Shown here one piece after another: positions 18,093 through 28,201 of a DNA stretch of 64,000 nucleotides; within the stretch, counting starts at the first letter, position 1, and every line of letters begins with the position of its first letter. The notes beneath the pieces are model-generated. The model saw only the letters and a program-made list of their open reading frames with translations, ran no database searches and was not told the origin of the DNA. Source of the stretch: Planktothrix sp. FACHB-1365 (GTDB taxonomy: Bacteria; Cyanobacteriota; Cyanobacteriia; Cyanobacteriales; Microcoleaceae); the NCBI RefSeq assembly GCF_014697575.1, contig NZ_JACJSC010000028.1:16910-80909 (forward strand), read 5' to 3'. The translations under genes and the position numbers were made by a program.

Positions 18093-19832
18093 ATGAAACC
18101 TCGAATCATCGTTTGTAGCTTAGGTCGCACCGGATATCAAATTTTTAGACTCTTGAAACAACAAGGGGCGATTGTGGTGGGAATGAGTGACCGACCGATT
18201 CCCCAAGAAGGGTCTGATGTGATTGTGGGAAATTTACGATCCGCCTCCACTTTATTAGCGGCTGGGGTAAAAACGGCTCATGCTTTGATTTTAGCGGGAA
18301 ATGATGAAGCTATTAATTTAGCAATTTTAATGCAAGCGCGAATTTTAAATCCTCAAATTCGGATTATTAATCGTTTATTTAATACTAATTTAGGAACGCG
18401 GCTGAATCAAACCTTACCCGATCACAGTACCATGAGTGTTTCGGCTTTAGCTGCGCCTGTATTTGCCTTTGCGTCCTTGGGAAATCAAGCCATTGGACAA
18501 CTGGAATTATTTAATCAAATTTGGCCGATTCATGAAGAGTTAATTGATCAAGATCATCCTTGGTTGGGAAAAAGTTTGAGGGATTTATGGGCTGAACCCA
18601 ATCGAATGTTAATTTATTATTTACCCTTTAAAGATCAAATTGATTTGGTTTCTGGGGTGATGGCTGATCAACAACTGCAAGTGGGCGATCGCTTAATTGT
18701 AGCTCTTAAACCCCAAACTCGTCAAACTCAAAAAGATCTAGGATATCGACTTTTAAAATTCAAACGCGGTCTACAAAAATTTAAACAATATGCCAAGTCT
18801 GCTTTGATTGTAAGCTTGATTTTATGTCTGACCATATTAGGTGCGACTTTAACTTATATTTTCGCCGATCCTAGTTATTCTTTTGTAGATTCTCTGTATT
18901 TTTCTGTGGGAATGATTACCGGAGCCGGAGGCAATGAACAAGTAGTTGAACATTCCCCGGAGGCGATTAAACTGTTTACCGTCGTGATGATGTTAATCGG
19001 CACTGGAGTAGTTGGAATTAGTTATGCGTTATTGAATGATTTTATTTTAGGGACTCGGTTAAAAGATTATGTGAACGCCACACGGGTTCCTGAACGCAAT
19101 CATTATATTATTTGTGGGTTAGGAGAATTGGGGTTAAATATTGCTCAACATTTATATCAACGCGGGTATGAAGTTGTTGTGATTGAACGTGATCCCAACG
19201 GTCGATTTATGAGCACAGCCAAAGGGTTAAAAATTCCGGTTTTTGAAGGAGATGCGAGTTTAGCGAATACCCTTAAAAGTGTTAATGTTGAAGCCGCAGA
19301 AGCGTTACTAGCCGTTACCAATGATGATACAGGAAATTTAGAAATTGCCTTGAGTGCGAGGGGATTAGCACCGCGTTTACGAGTGATTACTCGTACCCAT
19401 GATTCCCATTTTGCCTTAATGGTGCAACAAGTTTTTGATTTTGAAGCGGTCTTAAATACAACAGAAATTGCGGCTCCAGCCTTTGCGGCGGCGGCATTAG
19501 GCGGACGGATTTTAGGAAGTGGAATCACCGCCGATAGTCTTTGGGTAGCGTTAGGAACCTTGATTACTCCCAATCATCCGTTTTGTGGAAAACGAGTCCA
19601 AGAGGTAGCCCGAAAAGTAGATTTTGTTCCTTTATATATTGAAACCGCTTATCAAACCATTCACAGTTGGGAACTGTTGAACTTTTTACTACAACCGGGG
19701 GATATTTTATATCTAACCATGCCAGCGAACCACATTGAACACCTATGGCATTCTCTCCCCCCAGAACGAACCTCCTGGGAGGATAATCGTGTCCTCAGCC
19801 CAGAACCCAGTATCGGGCCAGGAAAAAACTAA
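18093..19832 (+). CDS. Potassium-channel-like protein with two RCK/TrkA-N domains
   Basis: The 579-residue protein has an N-terminal TrkA-N/RCK domain (IIVCSLGRTGYQIFRLL, residues 1-215), a two-TM pore module (about 230-320) and a C-terminal RCK domain (HYIICGLGELGLNIAQHLYQRGYEVVVIERD) with a TrkA-C-like tail. RCK domains bind NAD(H) or nucleotides and gate the channel. The pore loop reads MITGAGGNE near residue 276 instead of the canonical TVGYG, so ion selectivity is uncertain. The two TM segments and pore loop are otherwise in the expected order. It has its own promoter region and no operon partners. Confidence 0.85.
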   Translation: MKPRIIVCSLGRTGYQIFRLLKQQGAIVVGMSDRPIPQEGSDVIVGNLRSASTLLAAGVKTAHALILAGNDEAINLAILMQARILNPQIRIINRLFNTNLGTRLNQTLPDHSTMSVSALAAPVFAFASLGNQAIGQLELFNQIWPIHEELIDQDHPWLGKSLRDLWAEPNRMLIYYLPFKDQIDLVSGVMADQQLQVGDRLIVALKPQTRQTQKDLGYRLLKFKRGLQKFKQYAKSALIVSLILCLTILGATLTYIFADPSYSFVDSLYFSVGMITGAGGNEQVVEHSPEAIKLFTVVMMLIGTGVVGISYALLNDFILGTRLKDYVNATRVPERNHYIICGLGELGLNIAQHLYQRGYEVVVIERDPNGRFMSTAKGLKIPVFEGDASLANTLKSVNVEAAEALLAVTNDDTGNLEIALSARGLAPRLRVITRTHDSHFALMVQQVFDFEAVLNTTEIAAPAFAAAALGGRILGSGITADSLWVALGTLITPNHPFCGKRVQEVARKVDFVPLYIETAYQTIHSWELLNFLLQPGDILYLTMPANHIEHLWHSLPPERTSWEDNRVLSPEPSIGPGKN

Positions 19833-19895
19833 AGCGTCAGGGAGGAAGTCGGGACAGCAAACCAAATCGGCTCACTGTATCGTCCGTTTTTCCCT

Positions 19896-20111
19896 TTAGG
19901 AGTCACTATTTTGAAATTGTTGTCTACGGTTACGAAGGCGACGACGTTCTTTATGGCGAGCTACCTCTTTCCGCTTGCGTTTTTGTCCGGGGGTTTCAAA
20001 ATGACGATTTTTTTTCAGATCGGCAAAAATGCCAGCTTGTGAAACTTTCCGCTTAAAGCGACGTAGGGCGGACTCTAATTGTTCTGTTTCACCGAGAACG
20101 ACTTGGCTCAT
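19896..20111 (-). CDS. rpsU: 30S ribosomal protein S21
   Basis: The start at 20111 gives [34 protein letters not shown], the usual S21 start; an in-frame ATG 15 bases upstream is not needed. At 71 residues it has the normal cyanobacterial length, with a very basic C-terminal helix ([20 protein letters not shown]). S21 binds 16S rRNA near the anti-Shine-Dalgarno region during initiation. The neighbouring RRM gene on the same strand repeats a linkage known from several cyanobacteria, where cold-induced RNA-binding proteins sit next to rpsU. Confidence 0.95.
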   Translation of the reverse strand: MSQVVLGETEQLESALRRFKRKVSQAGIFADLKKNRHFETPGQKRKRKEVARHKERRRLRNRRQQFQNSDS

Positions 20112-20247
20112 TCCATATTCTCCCACTTGAATAATTGATTGGGTTGGACAAGCTGCCCTAAAATCACCGACAGCATCGGGACAGGGTTGAAATTCCCTGT
20201 CCGGTCAGAAGAAGACTTCAGAGCAGGTTAATCAGAATTAAAACGGT

Positions 20248-20559
20248 TTACTGACGACCACCGCGATAGTTAGAATTACCGCCGCCGCCCCAGCCTCCTC
20301 TGGAGGGTTTGCGTTCTTCACGAGGACGGGCCTTATTCACTTTCAGGACGCGATCCATCCATTCAGCACCATCTAACTCTTCGATGGCTTTGGCTTCTTG
20401 AGCATCTGTTTCCATTTCCACGAAGCCGAAACCCCGTTTGCGTTGAGTTTCCCGATCAATGGGAAGCTGAACTTGCTTAACATTACCGTACTCAGCAAAG
20501 ACTTCTGTGAGATCTTGTTCTGTGACGCTATAGGACAGATTACCAACGTAAATAGTCAT
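20248..20559 (-). CDS. RRM-type RNA-binding protein with Gly-rich tail
   Basis: The 103-residue protein is a single RRM: RNP2 IYVGNLSY at residues 3-10 and RNP1 KRGFGFVEM near residue 42, followed by an Arg/Gly-rich tail (GGWGGGGNSNYRGGRQ). Cyanobacterial proteins of this kind bind single-stranded RNA, and many are induced by cold. The tail places it in the Gly-rich class. A start with a GAGGTAAG ribosome binding site lies just upstream. It precedes rpsU on the same strand by 136 bases. Confidence 0.92.
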   Translation of the reverse strand: MTIYVGNLSYSVTEQDLTEVFAEYGNVKQVQLPIDRETQRKRGFGFVEMETDAQEAKAIEELDGAEWMDRVLKVNKARPREERKPSRGGWGGGGNSNYRGGRQ

Positions 20560-20747
20560 TACTTACCTCTTAAAATCGAGTGGTGTGCAGAGATTGGAAT
20601 TCGGAGGTAAGCGAGTAGGACTTACACTAAACAGAAAAATTTTTCCTGATTCCAGCATAAACTGGGCTACCGATACCTAATCCAGCTTAAATTATAGCAT
20701 GATTTTCGACCCTGACCAGTCAACTTGAAGGAATCTGTCAACCTCAA

Positions 20748-21422
20748 CTAAATTATTCCCGTAGGAATCAACTCGACTTGAGGCGGAATCAACTCTACTT
20801 CAAAGATCTCAGCAAAGGTTTCAGCAATTTGGGGGCGTATTTGTTCGATGGTAATACCGGGAATAAATTGGGCTAAACTCCCGACGGGTCGATGGGCAAT
20901 ACCACAGGGAACAATCGCTTCAAACCCTTCCATATCAGGGCATACATTCAAGGCAAAACCGTGCATGGTAATCCAGCGACTGACTTTAATGCCGACGGCG
21001 GCAACCTTAACTTCCCCGATCCAAACCCCCGTTAAACCGGGAATTCGTTCTCCCGGAAGTTCATAAAATCTTAACACTTGGATTAACACTTCTTCTAACT
21101 GTCGTAAATACCAGTGTAAATCGGGGGTATGGCGTTTTAGATTTAAAATCGGATACCCGACCAACTGCCCTGGACAATGATAGGTGACTTCGCCCCCACG
21201 TTCCACCCGATGCAGTTCAACAGGACTCTTGAGGGGATCAAACTTGAGAAATTGTAGATCAGCCCCCTGCCCCAAGGTATAGACGGGGGGATGTTCCAAA
21301 AGCATCAACACATCATCGAGAGCCGGGTTGAGCTTTCGGTCTTCAACCAAAGAGTGTTGCCAGTTCCAAGCCACGGTATAGGGAACCGAACTAAAGTAAT
21401 AAATTTGACAAGGGGGACGCAC
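20748..21422 (-). CDS. lipB: Lipoyl(octanoyl) transferase LipB
   Basis: LipB moves octanoyl groups from acyl carrier protein to lipoyl domains of 2-oxoacid dehydrogenases and GcvH. Seen are [41 protein letters not shown], the catalytic-region lysine in [19 protein letters not shown] and the Cys in FEAIVPCGI. The length of 224 residues is usual, and the start is GTG. It is divergent from lrtA. No lipoyl-carrier gene of the Hdr-associated type is near it or in the sulfur island, so it looks like the housekeeping enzyme. Confidence 0.95.
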   Translation of the reverse strand: MRPPCQIYYFSSVPYTVAWNWQHSLVEDRKLNPALDDVLMLLEHPPVYTLGQGADLQFLKFDPLKSPVELHRVERGGEVTYHCPGQLVGYPILNLKRHTPDLHWYLRQLEEVLIQVLRFYELPGERIPGLTGVWIGEVKVAAVGIKVSRWITMHGFALNVCPDMEGFEAIVPCGIAHRPVGSLAQFIPGITIEQIRPQIAETFAEIFEVELIPPQVELIPTGII

Positions 21423-21561
21423 AGTAACCGTAAAAAAAACCAGTGAACTATAGTATAGATTAACCCATTTCTGCTAATATAATAAGTAAGAATACTTAAA
21501 ACACAGCTAAGGAGAAAGGAAAACCCCTACAAGAAATTCCGAAAAAAATCAAGCAGTTTTT

Positions 21562-21595
21562 GACAAAACTTAACTTAAAAAAGTCAAGTTTTGTC
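21562..21595 (+). promoter_or_regulatory. Hairpin in the lrtA leader region
   Basis: GACAAAACTT (21562-21571) pairs perfectly with AAGTTTTGTC (21586-21595) across a 14-base loop. It lies 92 bases before the lrtA start. The lrtA leader is known in another cyanobacterium to affect transcript stability in light and dark; whether this stem does so here is inference. Confidence 0.45.
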
Positions 21596-21687
21596 ACAGG
21601 ATCAAAAAGATTTTAAACGGGTGAAGTTTGGTATCGGGTTAGTGTTAAGGTGAGATTATGCCCATATTATGAGCGGGAGGGAGCTTT

Positions 21688-22335
21688 ATGAAGCTTGTTA
21701 TCCAGGGTAAAAATTTGGAAGTTACGACTGCAATTCACGAATATGTACATCAAAAGATTACAAAAGCTGTCAGTCATTTTGAACAATTGACGACGGAAGT
21801 TGATGTACATTTGTCAGTTGCTCGGAACCCTCGGATAAATCCAAAACAAACCGCAGAAGTGACAATTTATGCCAACGGAACTGTGATTCGCGCTCAGGAA
21901 AGTAGTGAAAATCTTTACGCCAGCATTGATCTAGTCGCTGACAAAATTGCTCGCCAACTGCGGAAGTACAAAGAAAGACGCCAGGATAAAACCCACAATC
22001 TACCCAAAACGGGTGAGGTGGTTAACGAACATCCAGTTGTGGAAGACTTGGTTGGAAATCGTTCTCCTGAATTGCCCCAAGAGGTGGTTCGCACAAAATA
22101 TTTTGCGATGCCTCCAATGACGATTAATGAAGCTTTAGAACAGCTTCAATTGATTGATCATGATTTCTATATGTTCCGCAATGCCGAGACTGAAGAAATT
22201 AATGTGATCTACAAGCGCTCTCATCACGGTGGTTATGGTGTGATTCAACCCCGCCAAGGAGAAGGAGTCAGCAATGGTAAATCCGCTCAGGGCAATACTG
22301 AGGTTTTAAGTTCACCCAAAGCGACTAAAGTTTAG
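21688..22335 (+). CDS. lrtA: Long-form ribosome hibernation factor LrtA/HPF
   Basis: The 215-residue protein has an N-terminal HPF/RaiA domain ([31 protein letters not shown], ending in [14 protein letters not shown]) and a C-terminal dimerisation domain ([43 protein letters not shown]). The long form joins two 70S ribosomes into idle 100S dimers. In cyanobacteria lrtA is repressed in light and helps survival in darkness. A GGGAGGGAG ribosome binding site precedes the ATG. A Gly/Ser-rich tail of about 30 residues follows the second domain. Confidence 0.95.
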   Translation: MKLVIQGKNLEVTTAIHEYVHQKITKAVSHFEQLTTEVDVHLSVARNPRINPKQTAEVTIYANGTVIRAQESSENLYASIDLVADKIARQLRKYKERRQDKTHNLPKTGEVVNEHPVVEDLVGNRSPELPQEVVRTKYFAMPPMTINEALEQLQLIDHDFYMFRNAETEEINVIYKRSHHGGYGVIQPRQGEGVSNGKSAQGNTEVLSSPKATKV

Positions 22336-22342
22336 GTGGGTT

Positions 22343-22369
22343 GGGGGTTTGAGTGACCACCAAACCCCC
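22343..22369 (+). terminator. Hairpin after lrtA
   Basis: GGGGGTTTG (22343-22351) and CAAACCCCC (22361-22369) form a perfect 9-bp stem just after the lrtA stop codon. No T tract follows, so it may stabilise the 3' end rather than end transcription alone. Confidence 0.5.
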
Positions 22370-22488
22370 GATAAACGGTTGAGAGATGAATCTCCATGAG
22401 ACATTTAGATCAATCAACAATATTTTTATTACACTCTGCACTTCACACTTTTTTCCAAAGCTCTTCTTTTAACAACTTTAGCCTTTAG

Positions 22489-22607
22489 AAGGAAGACAAA
22501 AATTCAACGGAGTCGCTACTTTAACGTTGATAGTTAAATCATTAGCGAATCTTCCTTAATAGATGAGTTTGATTAGTAGTCAATCGGGTGTTCAACTGAA
22601 CTCATCT
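22489..22607 (+). other. Nested multi-stem element before the histidine kinase gene
   Basis: Three stems nest within one another: AAGGAAGA (22489-22496) with TCTTCCTT (22550-22557), TCGCTA (22513-22518) with TAGCGA (22543-22548), and TTTAAC (22520-22525) with GTTAAA (22533-22538). A second hairpin follows, GATGAGTT (22562-22569) with AACTCATC (22599-22606). It is the only structure seen in the 22336-22799 gap besides the lrtA hairpin. It may be a structured leader or a small RNA. Confidence 0.45.
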
Positions 22608-22799
22608 CTCCAGAGATAGATGACTAATGGAGGGCATTATGAGGTAATCCAAACAAGCTCAAACATTAGGGATCTGATTCAATCCCAATAATTAGCAGGC
22701 GACGGTTGATTTCAACTGGGAAGCAATCGCTTCAGCAGCCTATTATGTTAATGAAGGCTCTTGCTCAAACCAAGAAGATCAGAACCGTGCCATATCAAG

Positions 22800-25460
22800 A
22801 TGGAAAACATAAACCTTATGTTGAACTATGCAAATATAACCCCGGCTCCCCAAATTCTGATTGTTGATGATGTTTTGGAAAATTTAGAATTACTATGTCA
22901 TTTTCTGACGGAAGTTGGATATGAAGTGATCAGTGCTTTAGACGGAGAATCAGCATTAGAACAGGTAAATCACCATCCTCCCGAACTGATTTTATTGGAT
23001 GTAATGATGCCCGGTTTAACGGGTTATGAAGTTTGCGAACAATTAAAAGCTTCTCCCCAAACCCGTGATATTCCTGTAATTTTTTTGAGTGCTTTAGCAG
23101 AAATTAACGATAAAGTTAGGGGATTTGAAGTCGGAGGAGTAGACTATATTACAAAACCCTTTGAAATTGAAGATGTTATTATTCGCGTTAAAAATCAACT
23201 CACCATTGTTCAACAACAAAAACAGTTACAACAACAAAAAACTCAATTAGAACAGGAAATTCAAGAGCGAAGACGAGTAGAATTAGCACTTCAAGACAGT
23301 ATTAAACGGGAAAAAACCAGCGCTCGTGTCATTCAACGAATGCGACAAACCTTAAACTTAAATACAATTTTTAACGCCACAACCGCAGAATTAAGAAAGG
23401 TATTACAGTGTGATCGGGTTGTGATTTATCAGTTTAATCCCGACTGGAGTGGAAGGTTTGTTGCTGAATCTGTAGAATCGGGTTGGATACCCTTAGTCAA
23501 AGCCCAAAATTATGATCTAGTGATGAATCAAGCTGCTATTTCCAATTCGGATTGTGTGTTTGAACGCTTAAGTCAAATTCCCGAAATTATTGTTCAAGAT
23601 ACTTACTTACAGGAAACCCAAGGGGGAGTTTACAGCCGAGGGGTAAGTTATCGATGTGTTGAGAATATTTATAAAAGCCATTTTAGTCCTTGTTATATTG
23701 ATTTATTAGAACGATTTCAAGCTAAATCTTATTTAACCGTTGCCATTTTTTGCGGAAATCAATTATGGGGTTTGTTAGCCGCCTATCAAAATACAAATTT
23801 TCGCAAATGGGAACAAACAGAAATGCAAATGGTCGTACAAATTGCCAGTCAATTAGGGGTAGCGGTTCATCAAGCTCAACTCTTTTCTAAGATTAAACAG
23901 CAAACAGAAGAATTGAAAATTGCCAAACAATCGGCAGAGTCAGCCAATGCAGCTAAAAGTGAATTTTTAGCCAATATGAGCCATGAACTCCGAACTCCGT
24001 TGAATGCGATTTTAGGATTTGCCCAAATCTTAAAAAAAGATTTTTCTATGTCCTTAGAACAACGCAAACATATCGAAATTATTAACCGCAGTGGAGAACA
24101 TTTACTGGATTTAATTAATGATGTTTTAGAACTGTCTAAAATCGAAGCCGGAAAAACAACATTAATGGAAACTCGATTTGATCTGTTAATGTTGCTTGAT
24201 AATATTAAAGATATGTTGCACTTAAAAGCAGAAAGTAAAGGCTTATTATTTGAACTTGAAATTTCCCCTACGGTTCCGCAATATATTATCGCAGATGAAA
24301 GAAAATTACGCCAAGTCTTAGCAAATTTGTTAGGAAATGCGATTAAATTTACAGAAAAAGGTCGCGTTCAATTGTGTGTGAGTGCCGAAAAGAAAGCGGG
24401 ACAGGAACCTTCTATTGAATTACACAATAGTATGGTGAATAGTGATTATCCCGAACTTTGCTCTCAGTTCAATTTTTCTACGGTCTTAGAAGGTTTATCC
24501 AAAAATCCCAAAATCCAGATTCAATTTAAAATCAAAGATACAGGAGTTGGGATTTCTCCCGAAGAACTTTGTTTATTATTTGAAGCCTTTTCCCAAACTG
24601 AAGCGGGCCGTCAATCAGGCCAAGGAACAGGATTAGGCTTACCCATTAGCCGTCATTTTGTCCAGTTAATGGGGGGGGATATTCAAGTAGAGTCTATTCG
24701 AGATCAAGGGTCAATTTTCACCTTTGAAATTCAAGCCAAAATCGACACAGAACCCACCGTATCATCTCCCCATATCCAGCAACAAATCATTCATCTTGCA
24801 CCCGATCAAAAGCCGGCTCGTATTTTAATTGTAGACGATGATTCAGATAACCGTTCATTATTAGTAAAAATCCTAAGCAAAATTGGTTTTGAAGTTCAAG
24901 AAGCGTGTGATGGTCAAGAAGCTTTAGCACTTTGGCAAAGTTGGCAACCTGATTTAATTTGTTTAGATATGCAATTACCTATTCTTGATGGGTTTGCTAC
25001 GGCTCGTCAAATTCGCAGCCAAGAGCAGCAAAATGCCATTCCGATTTTAGCGATTACTGCCTCTGTTTTTGAACAAGATCGACAATCTATTTCCGGTGCG
25101 GGATGTAATGATTGGATTAGTAAACCTTTTAAAGAAGAAGTTTTGTTAGAGAAAATTCGCGAACATTTAGGAGTAGAATATTTGTATCAAGAACCTTATT
25201 CAAATTGTGCATTACCTACAATGACAACATCTTCAGTAAGTTCTACCTTAACAACTCAATTGGCGATGTTACCCCCTGCATTCATTCAAGAATTACACTA
25301 TGCAGCTACTCAATGTAGCGATGATTTAGTTTTAAAATTAATTGATCAAATTCCAGGAGAATTTTTGGATTTGACCCAAGTGATTAAAGAATGGGTGCTA
25401 AATTTTAGATTTGATCTAATTATTGATTTAACTCATCCGATTCAATCCCCTAAGCAATGA
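22800..25460 (+). CDS. Hybrid histidine kinase (REC-GAF-HisKA-HATPase-REC)
   Basis: The ATG at 22800 is preferred over a TTG at 22761; a further ATG at 22818 also fits. Domains in order are a receiver (ILIVDDVLENLELL, LILLDVMMPG, TKPF), a short coiled coil, a GAF domain of the phytochrome-like type (VLQCDRVVIYQFNPDWSGRFVAESV), the phospho-acceptor FLANMSHELRTPLNAIL, an ATPase domain (LLGNAIKFTEKG, GQGTGLGLPISRHFVQLMGG) and a C-terminal receiver (RILIVDDD, LICLDMQLP). The GAF domain has no obvious bilin-binding Cys at the usual site. The gene overlaps the next by four bases, so both proteins are likely made together and act in one pathway. Confidence 0.92.
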   Translation: MENINLMLNYANITPAPQILIVDDVLENLELLCHFLTEVGYEVISALDGESALEQVNHHPPELILLDVMMPGLTGYEVCEQLKASPQTRDIPVIFLSALAEINDKVRGFEVGGVDYITKPFEIEDVIIRVKNQLTIVQQQKQLQQQKTQLEQEIQERRRVELALQDSIKREKTSARVIQRMRQTLNLNTIFNATTAELRKVLQCDRVVIYQFNPDWSGRFVAESVESGWIPLVKAQNYDLVMNQAAISNSDCVFERLSQIPEIIVQDTYLQETQGGVYSRGVSYRCVENIYKSHFSPCYIDLLERFQAKSYLTVAIFCGNQLWGLLAAYQNTNFRKWEQTEMQMVVQIASQLGVAVHQAQLFSKIKQQTEELKIAKQSAESANAAKSEFLANMSHELRTPLNAILGFAQILKKDFSMSLEQRKHIEIINRSGEHLLDLINDVLELSKIEAGKTTLMETRFDLLMLLDNIKDMLHLKAESKGLLFELEISPTVPQYIIADERKLRQVLANLLGNAIKFTEKGRVQLCVSAEKKAGQEPSIELHNSMVNSDYPELCSQFNFSTVLEGLSKNPKIQIQFKIKDTGVGISPEELCLLFEAFSQTEAGRQSGQGTGLGLPISRHFVQLMGGDIQVESIRDQGSIFTFEIQAKIDTEPTVSSPHIQQQIIHLAPDQKPARILIVDDDSDNRSLLVKILSKIGFEVQEACDGQEALALWQSWQPDLICLDMQLPILDGFATARQIRSQEQQNAIPILAITASVFEQDRQSISGAGCNDWISKPFKEEVLLEKIREHLGVEYLYQEPYSNCALPTMTTSSVSSTLTTQLAMLPPAFIQELHYAATQCSDDLVLKLIDQIPGEFLDLTQVIKEWVLNFRFDLIIDLTHPIQSPKQ

Positions 25461-26500
25461 ACAACGATCAAAATCCTTTAAATTCCTGTGAGATATTAAT
25501 TATTGATGATTATCCCGATAATTTGCGAGTTTTAGCAGCAATTTTATCGGAACAAGGTTATCGGGTTAGAAAAGCGATTAATGGTAAACTTGCCTTAGCA
25601 ACTCTTGAAACTCAAATCCCCGATTTAATCTTATTAGATATTCAACTTCCTGATATTAATGGTTATGAACTGTGTCGTCGAATTAAAGCGCATCCCAAAA
25701 CCGATAGTATTCCGATTTTAATGATTAGTGTTCATGATCAACCTGAAGATATTGTCAGAGGTTTTTCAGAAGGAGCAGTAGACTATATCAAAAAACCGTT
25801 TCAACCTGAAGAAGTCATTGTTCGAGTTAAAACTCAACTGATGATTCGGCATCTTCATCACCAATTAAAATCCCAGAATCAGACCCTCTTTGAAAAAAAT
25901 TATCAATTAAAATTAGAAGTTGAACAACGGATGCAAATGGAGGATGCTTTAAAAGAAGCCAATTCTAAATTACAAAAATTAGCTTTTATTGATAGCTTAA
26001 CCGGCTTAGGAAATCGTCGTTATTTTGATGACCAGTTGCCTCGTTCTTGGCGACAAATGGCTAGAAACAAACAATTTATTTCCTTAATTCTATGTGATTT
26101 AGACTATTTTAAAACTTATAATGATACCTATGGCCATCCCGCCGGAGATTTGTGTCTGAAACAAGTTGCTCATGCCATTAATCGTGCGGTTAAACGTCCT
26201 GGGGATGCTGTTTTCCGTTATGGGGGTGAAGAATTTGTTATTATACTACCTGAGACTCCCCTAGACGGTGCCATACAAGTTACTAAAAATATACAGCTTG
26301 AAGTTGAACAACTTCATCTTCTGCACACTCATTTTTCTATTTATCGACAAATCACCTTGAGTTTTGGAATTTCGGGTCAATATCCTAATCCAAACACATC
26401 ACCCACGGGTTTAGTCATTCAAGCTGATCAAGCACTTTATGAAGCCAAGAGCAAGGGACGTAACACTTATGTTGTTTATTCTTTCCCAAGTCATGTTTAA
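25457..26500 (+). CDS. Response regulator with diguanylate cyclase (GGDEF) domain
   Basis: The 347-residue protein has an N-terminal receiver (ILIIDDYPDNLRVL, LILLDIQLPD, KKPF), a coiled-coil linker and a GGDEF domain. The active site reads GGEEF (YGGEEFVIIL), so c-di-GMP synthesis is expected. An RxxD product-inhibition site lies five residues before it. The ATGA overlap with the hybrid kinase gene makes that kinase the probable phosphodonor. The output would be c-di-GMP control, typically of motility or attachment. Confidence 0.93.
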   Translation: MNNDQNPLNSCEILIIDDYPDNLRVLAAILSEQGYRVRKAINGKLALATLETQIPDLILLDIQLPDINGYELCRRIKAHPKTDSIPILMISVHDQPEDIVRGFSEGAVDYIKKPFQPEEVIVRVKTQLMIRHLHHQLKSQNQTLFEKNYQLKLEVEQRMQMEDALKEANSKLQKLAFIDSLTGLGNRRYFDDQLPRSWRQMARNKQFISLILCDLDYFKTYNDTYGHPAGDLCLKQVAHAINRAVKRPGDAVFRYGGEEFVIILPETPLDGAIQVTKNIQLEVEQLHLLHTHFSIYRQITLSFGISGQYPNPNTSPTGLVIQADQALYEAKSKGRNTYVVYSFPSHV

Positions 26501-26527
26501 TCTATTGTAGATTATTAACCTATTTTA

Positions 26528-28201
26528 ATGATAAAATCGTTTAAAAACCTTAAAATCATGTTAAGAAATAACTTCAGCAAAATTATTTTGCTTGTGTTGA
26601 TCTGCCTGATTTATCTGTTCGGGTTTCCCGCCTCAGCACAGGAACAATTTCAACCCTTATTTCAATCTAATATTGCTGGCGTAACCTTAGACGGACGAGC
26701 CATTTTTAAAGTCAGTGGAGCCGAAAATTTGACCGCTCAAGAACGAGCAGAAATGATTAGTACCAAATTACAACAAGCGGCAATATCAACAGAACCCATA
26801 GAAGTTAAAGTTAAACCCATCAATGAACAACCCACCCTTTGGCTGAATAATTCCTATTTACTGACAGTGACTCAAGAAGATACACAAAAGCCAAATCTTC
26901 CTGAAGATCAAGCTCAAATCTGGCGTTCTGAAATTCAAGAAGCGGTTAAGGAAGCGAGGAAAGAACGCAGTCTTGATTTCCTAAAAAAAGCAACCTTTAA
27001 AACCATTTTAGTGCTGTTCTTTGGAGGCTTATTTCATTGGGGATTGGGTTGGTTTTGGCATCACTCACTCCGACGATTTTTTCAATTATTTATTAAGTCT
27101 ACTCCTGAATCCTCTCCATCAGGAAATAAACCCCAAAATATAGAGTTATTTTTAAGTTTAACTCTGGCAGGTACAAGATTAGGATTATGGACAGCTATCA
27201 TTCTCTATCTGACCAATCAATTTCCGTTTACTCGGATTTTAAGTTATCGATTAACGGGAACCTTAATTTCAACCTTAACTTCTAAACTGATTACCATTAA
27301 TAAAGCGTCTTATTCTATTCCTGACTTATTAATTTTAGTGAGTTTAGTTTGGGGATTAATCGTTTTTGCTAAAGTCATCACCGACCTTTTACAATCTCGT
27401 GTTTTAAATGCCACCCGCATTAGTCGAGGTGCTCAAGAAGTGGTTGCGGTGATTTTTCGATATGGGTTTATTTCCTTGGGAACAATTGTTTTATTACAAG
27501 TTTGGGGGTTAGATTTAAGTTCTTTAACGATTTTAGCCAGTGCATTAGGGATTGGAATTGGGTTTGGATTTCAAGATATTGCTAAAAATTTTGGGAGTGG
27601 TTTAGTTTTGTTATTTGAACGTCCCATTCAAGTCGGAGATTTTGTAGAAGTGGGGGATTATATGGGTACGGTCGAACGAATTGGTGCTCGCAGTACGGTG
27701 ATTAAAACGTTAGATCAAGTCTCTATTATTGTCCCGAATTCTCGTTTCTTAGAATCAGAACTGATTAATTGGCATCATGACAATCCCATTTCTGGTTTAC
27801 GCTTATCTGTGGGGGTTGCCTATAAGTCGAGAGTAGAGATTGTCAAAGATTTATTATTATCAGCCGCAAAAACTAATTCTGAAGTTTTATCTCTTCCTTC
27901 TCCTCAAGTTTTATTTAAAGGTTTTGGAGACAATTCACTTAATTTTGAATTAAGAGTTTGGATCTCTAAACCTAGCCGTCAGTTTATAATTAAAAGTGAT
28001 CTTTATTTTCAAATAGAATCCCTTTTTAGACAATATAAGATCGAGATTCCCTTTCCTCAACGAGATGTCAATATTCGGGGAAGCATTCCCTTAGAATTAT
28101 CTCCTGAATTGCAATCCGTAATCCGACAAATTGCCGAAAATAAAACCAACGGATACCCCCAAAAGTTAGAGGGTTTTGGAGGGCAAAATTCTAATCCTTA
28201 A
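26528..28201 (+). CDS. MscS family mechanosensitive channel
   Basis: The 557-residue protein has an N-terminal signal peptide (IILLVLICLIYLFGFPASAQ), a periplasmic domain of about 110 residues, several membrane helices and the MscS core. The core shows TILASALGIGIGFGFQDIAKNFGSGLVLLFERPIQVGDFVEV, where the pore helix and the start of the beta domain are clear. MscS channels release ions when the membrane is stretched by osmotic shock. It is longer than minimal MscS and belongs to the forms with an extra N-terminal periplasmic part. Its 3' end overlaps the convergent DUF4079 gene by four bases. Confidence 0.92.
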   Translation: MIKSFKNLKIMLRNNFSKIILLVLICLIYLFGFPASAQEQFQPLFQSNIAGVTLDGRAIFKVSGAENLTAQERAEMISTKLQQAAISTEPIEVKVKPINEQPTLWLNNSYLLTVTQEDTQKPNLPEDQAQIWRSEIQEAVKEARKERSLDFLKKATFKTILVLFFGGLFHWGLGWFWHHSLRRFFQLFIKSTPESSPSGNKPQNIELFLSLTLAGTRLGLWTAIILYLTNQFPFTRILSYRLTGTLISTLTSKLITINKASYSIPDLLILVSLVWGLIVFAKVITDLLQSRVLNATRISRGAQEVVAVIFRYGFISLGTIVLLQVWGLDLSSLTILASALGIGIGFGFQDIAKNFGSGLVLLFERPIQVGDFVEVGDYMGTVERIGARSTVIKTLDQVSIIVPNSRFLESELINWHHDNPISGLRLSVGVAYKSRVEIVKDLLLSAAKTNSEVLSLPSPQVLFKGFGDNSLNFELRVWISKPSRQFIIKSDLYFQIESLFRQYKIEIPFPQRDVNIRGSIPLELSPELQSVIRQIAENKTNGYPQKLEGFGGQNSNP

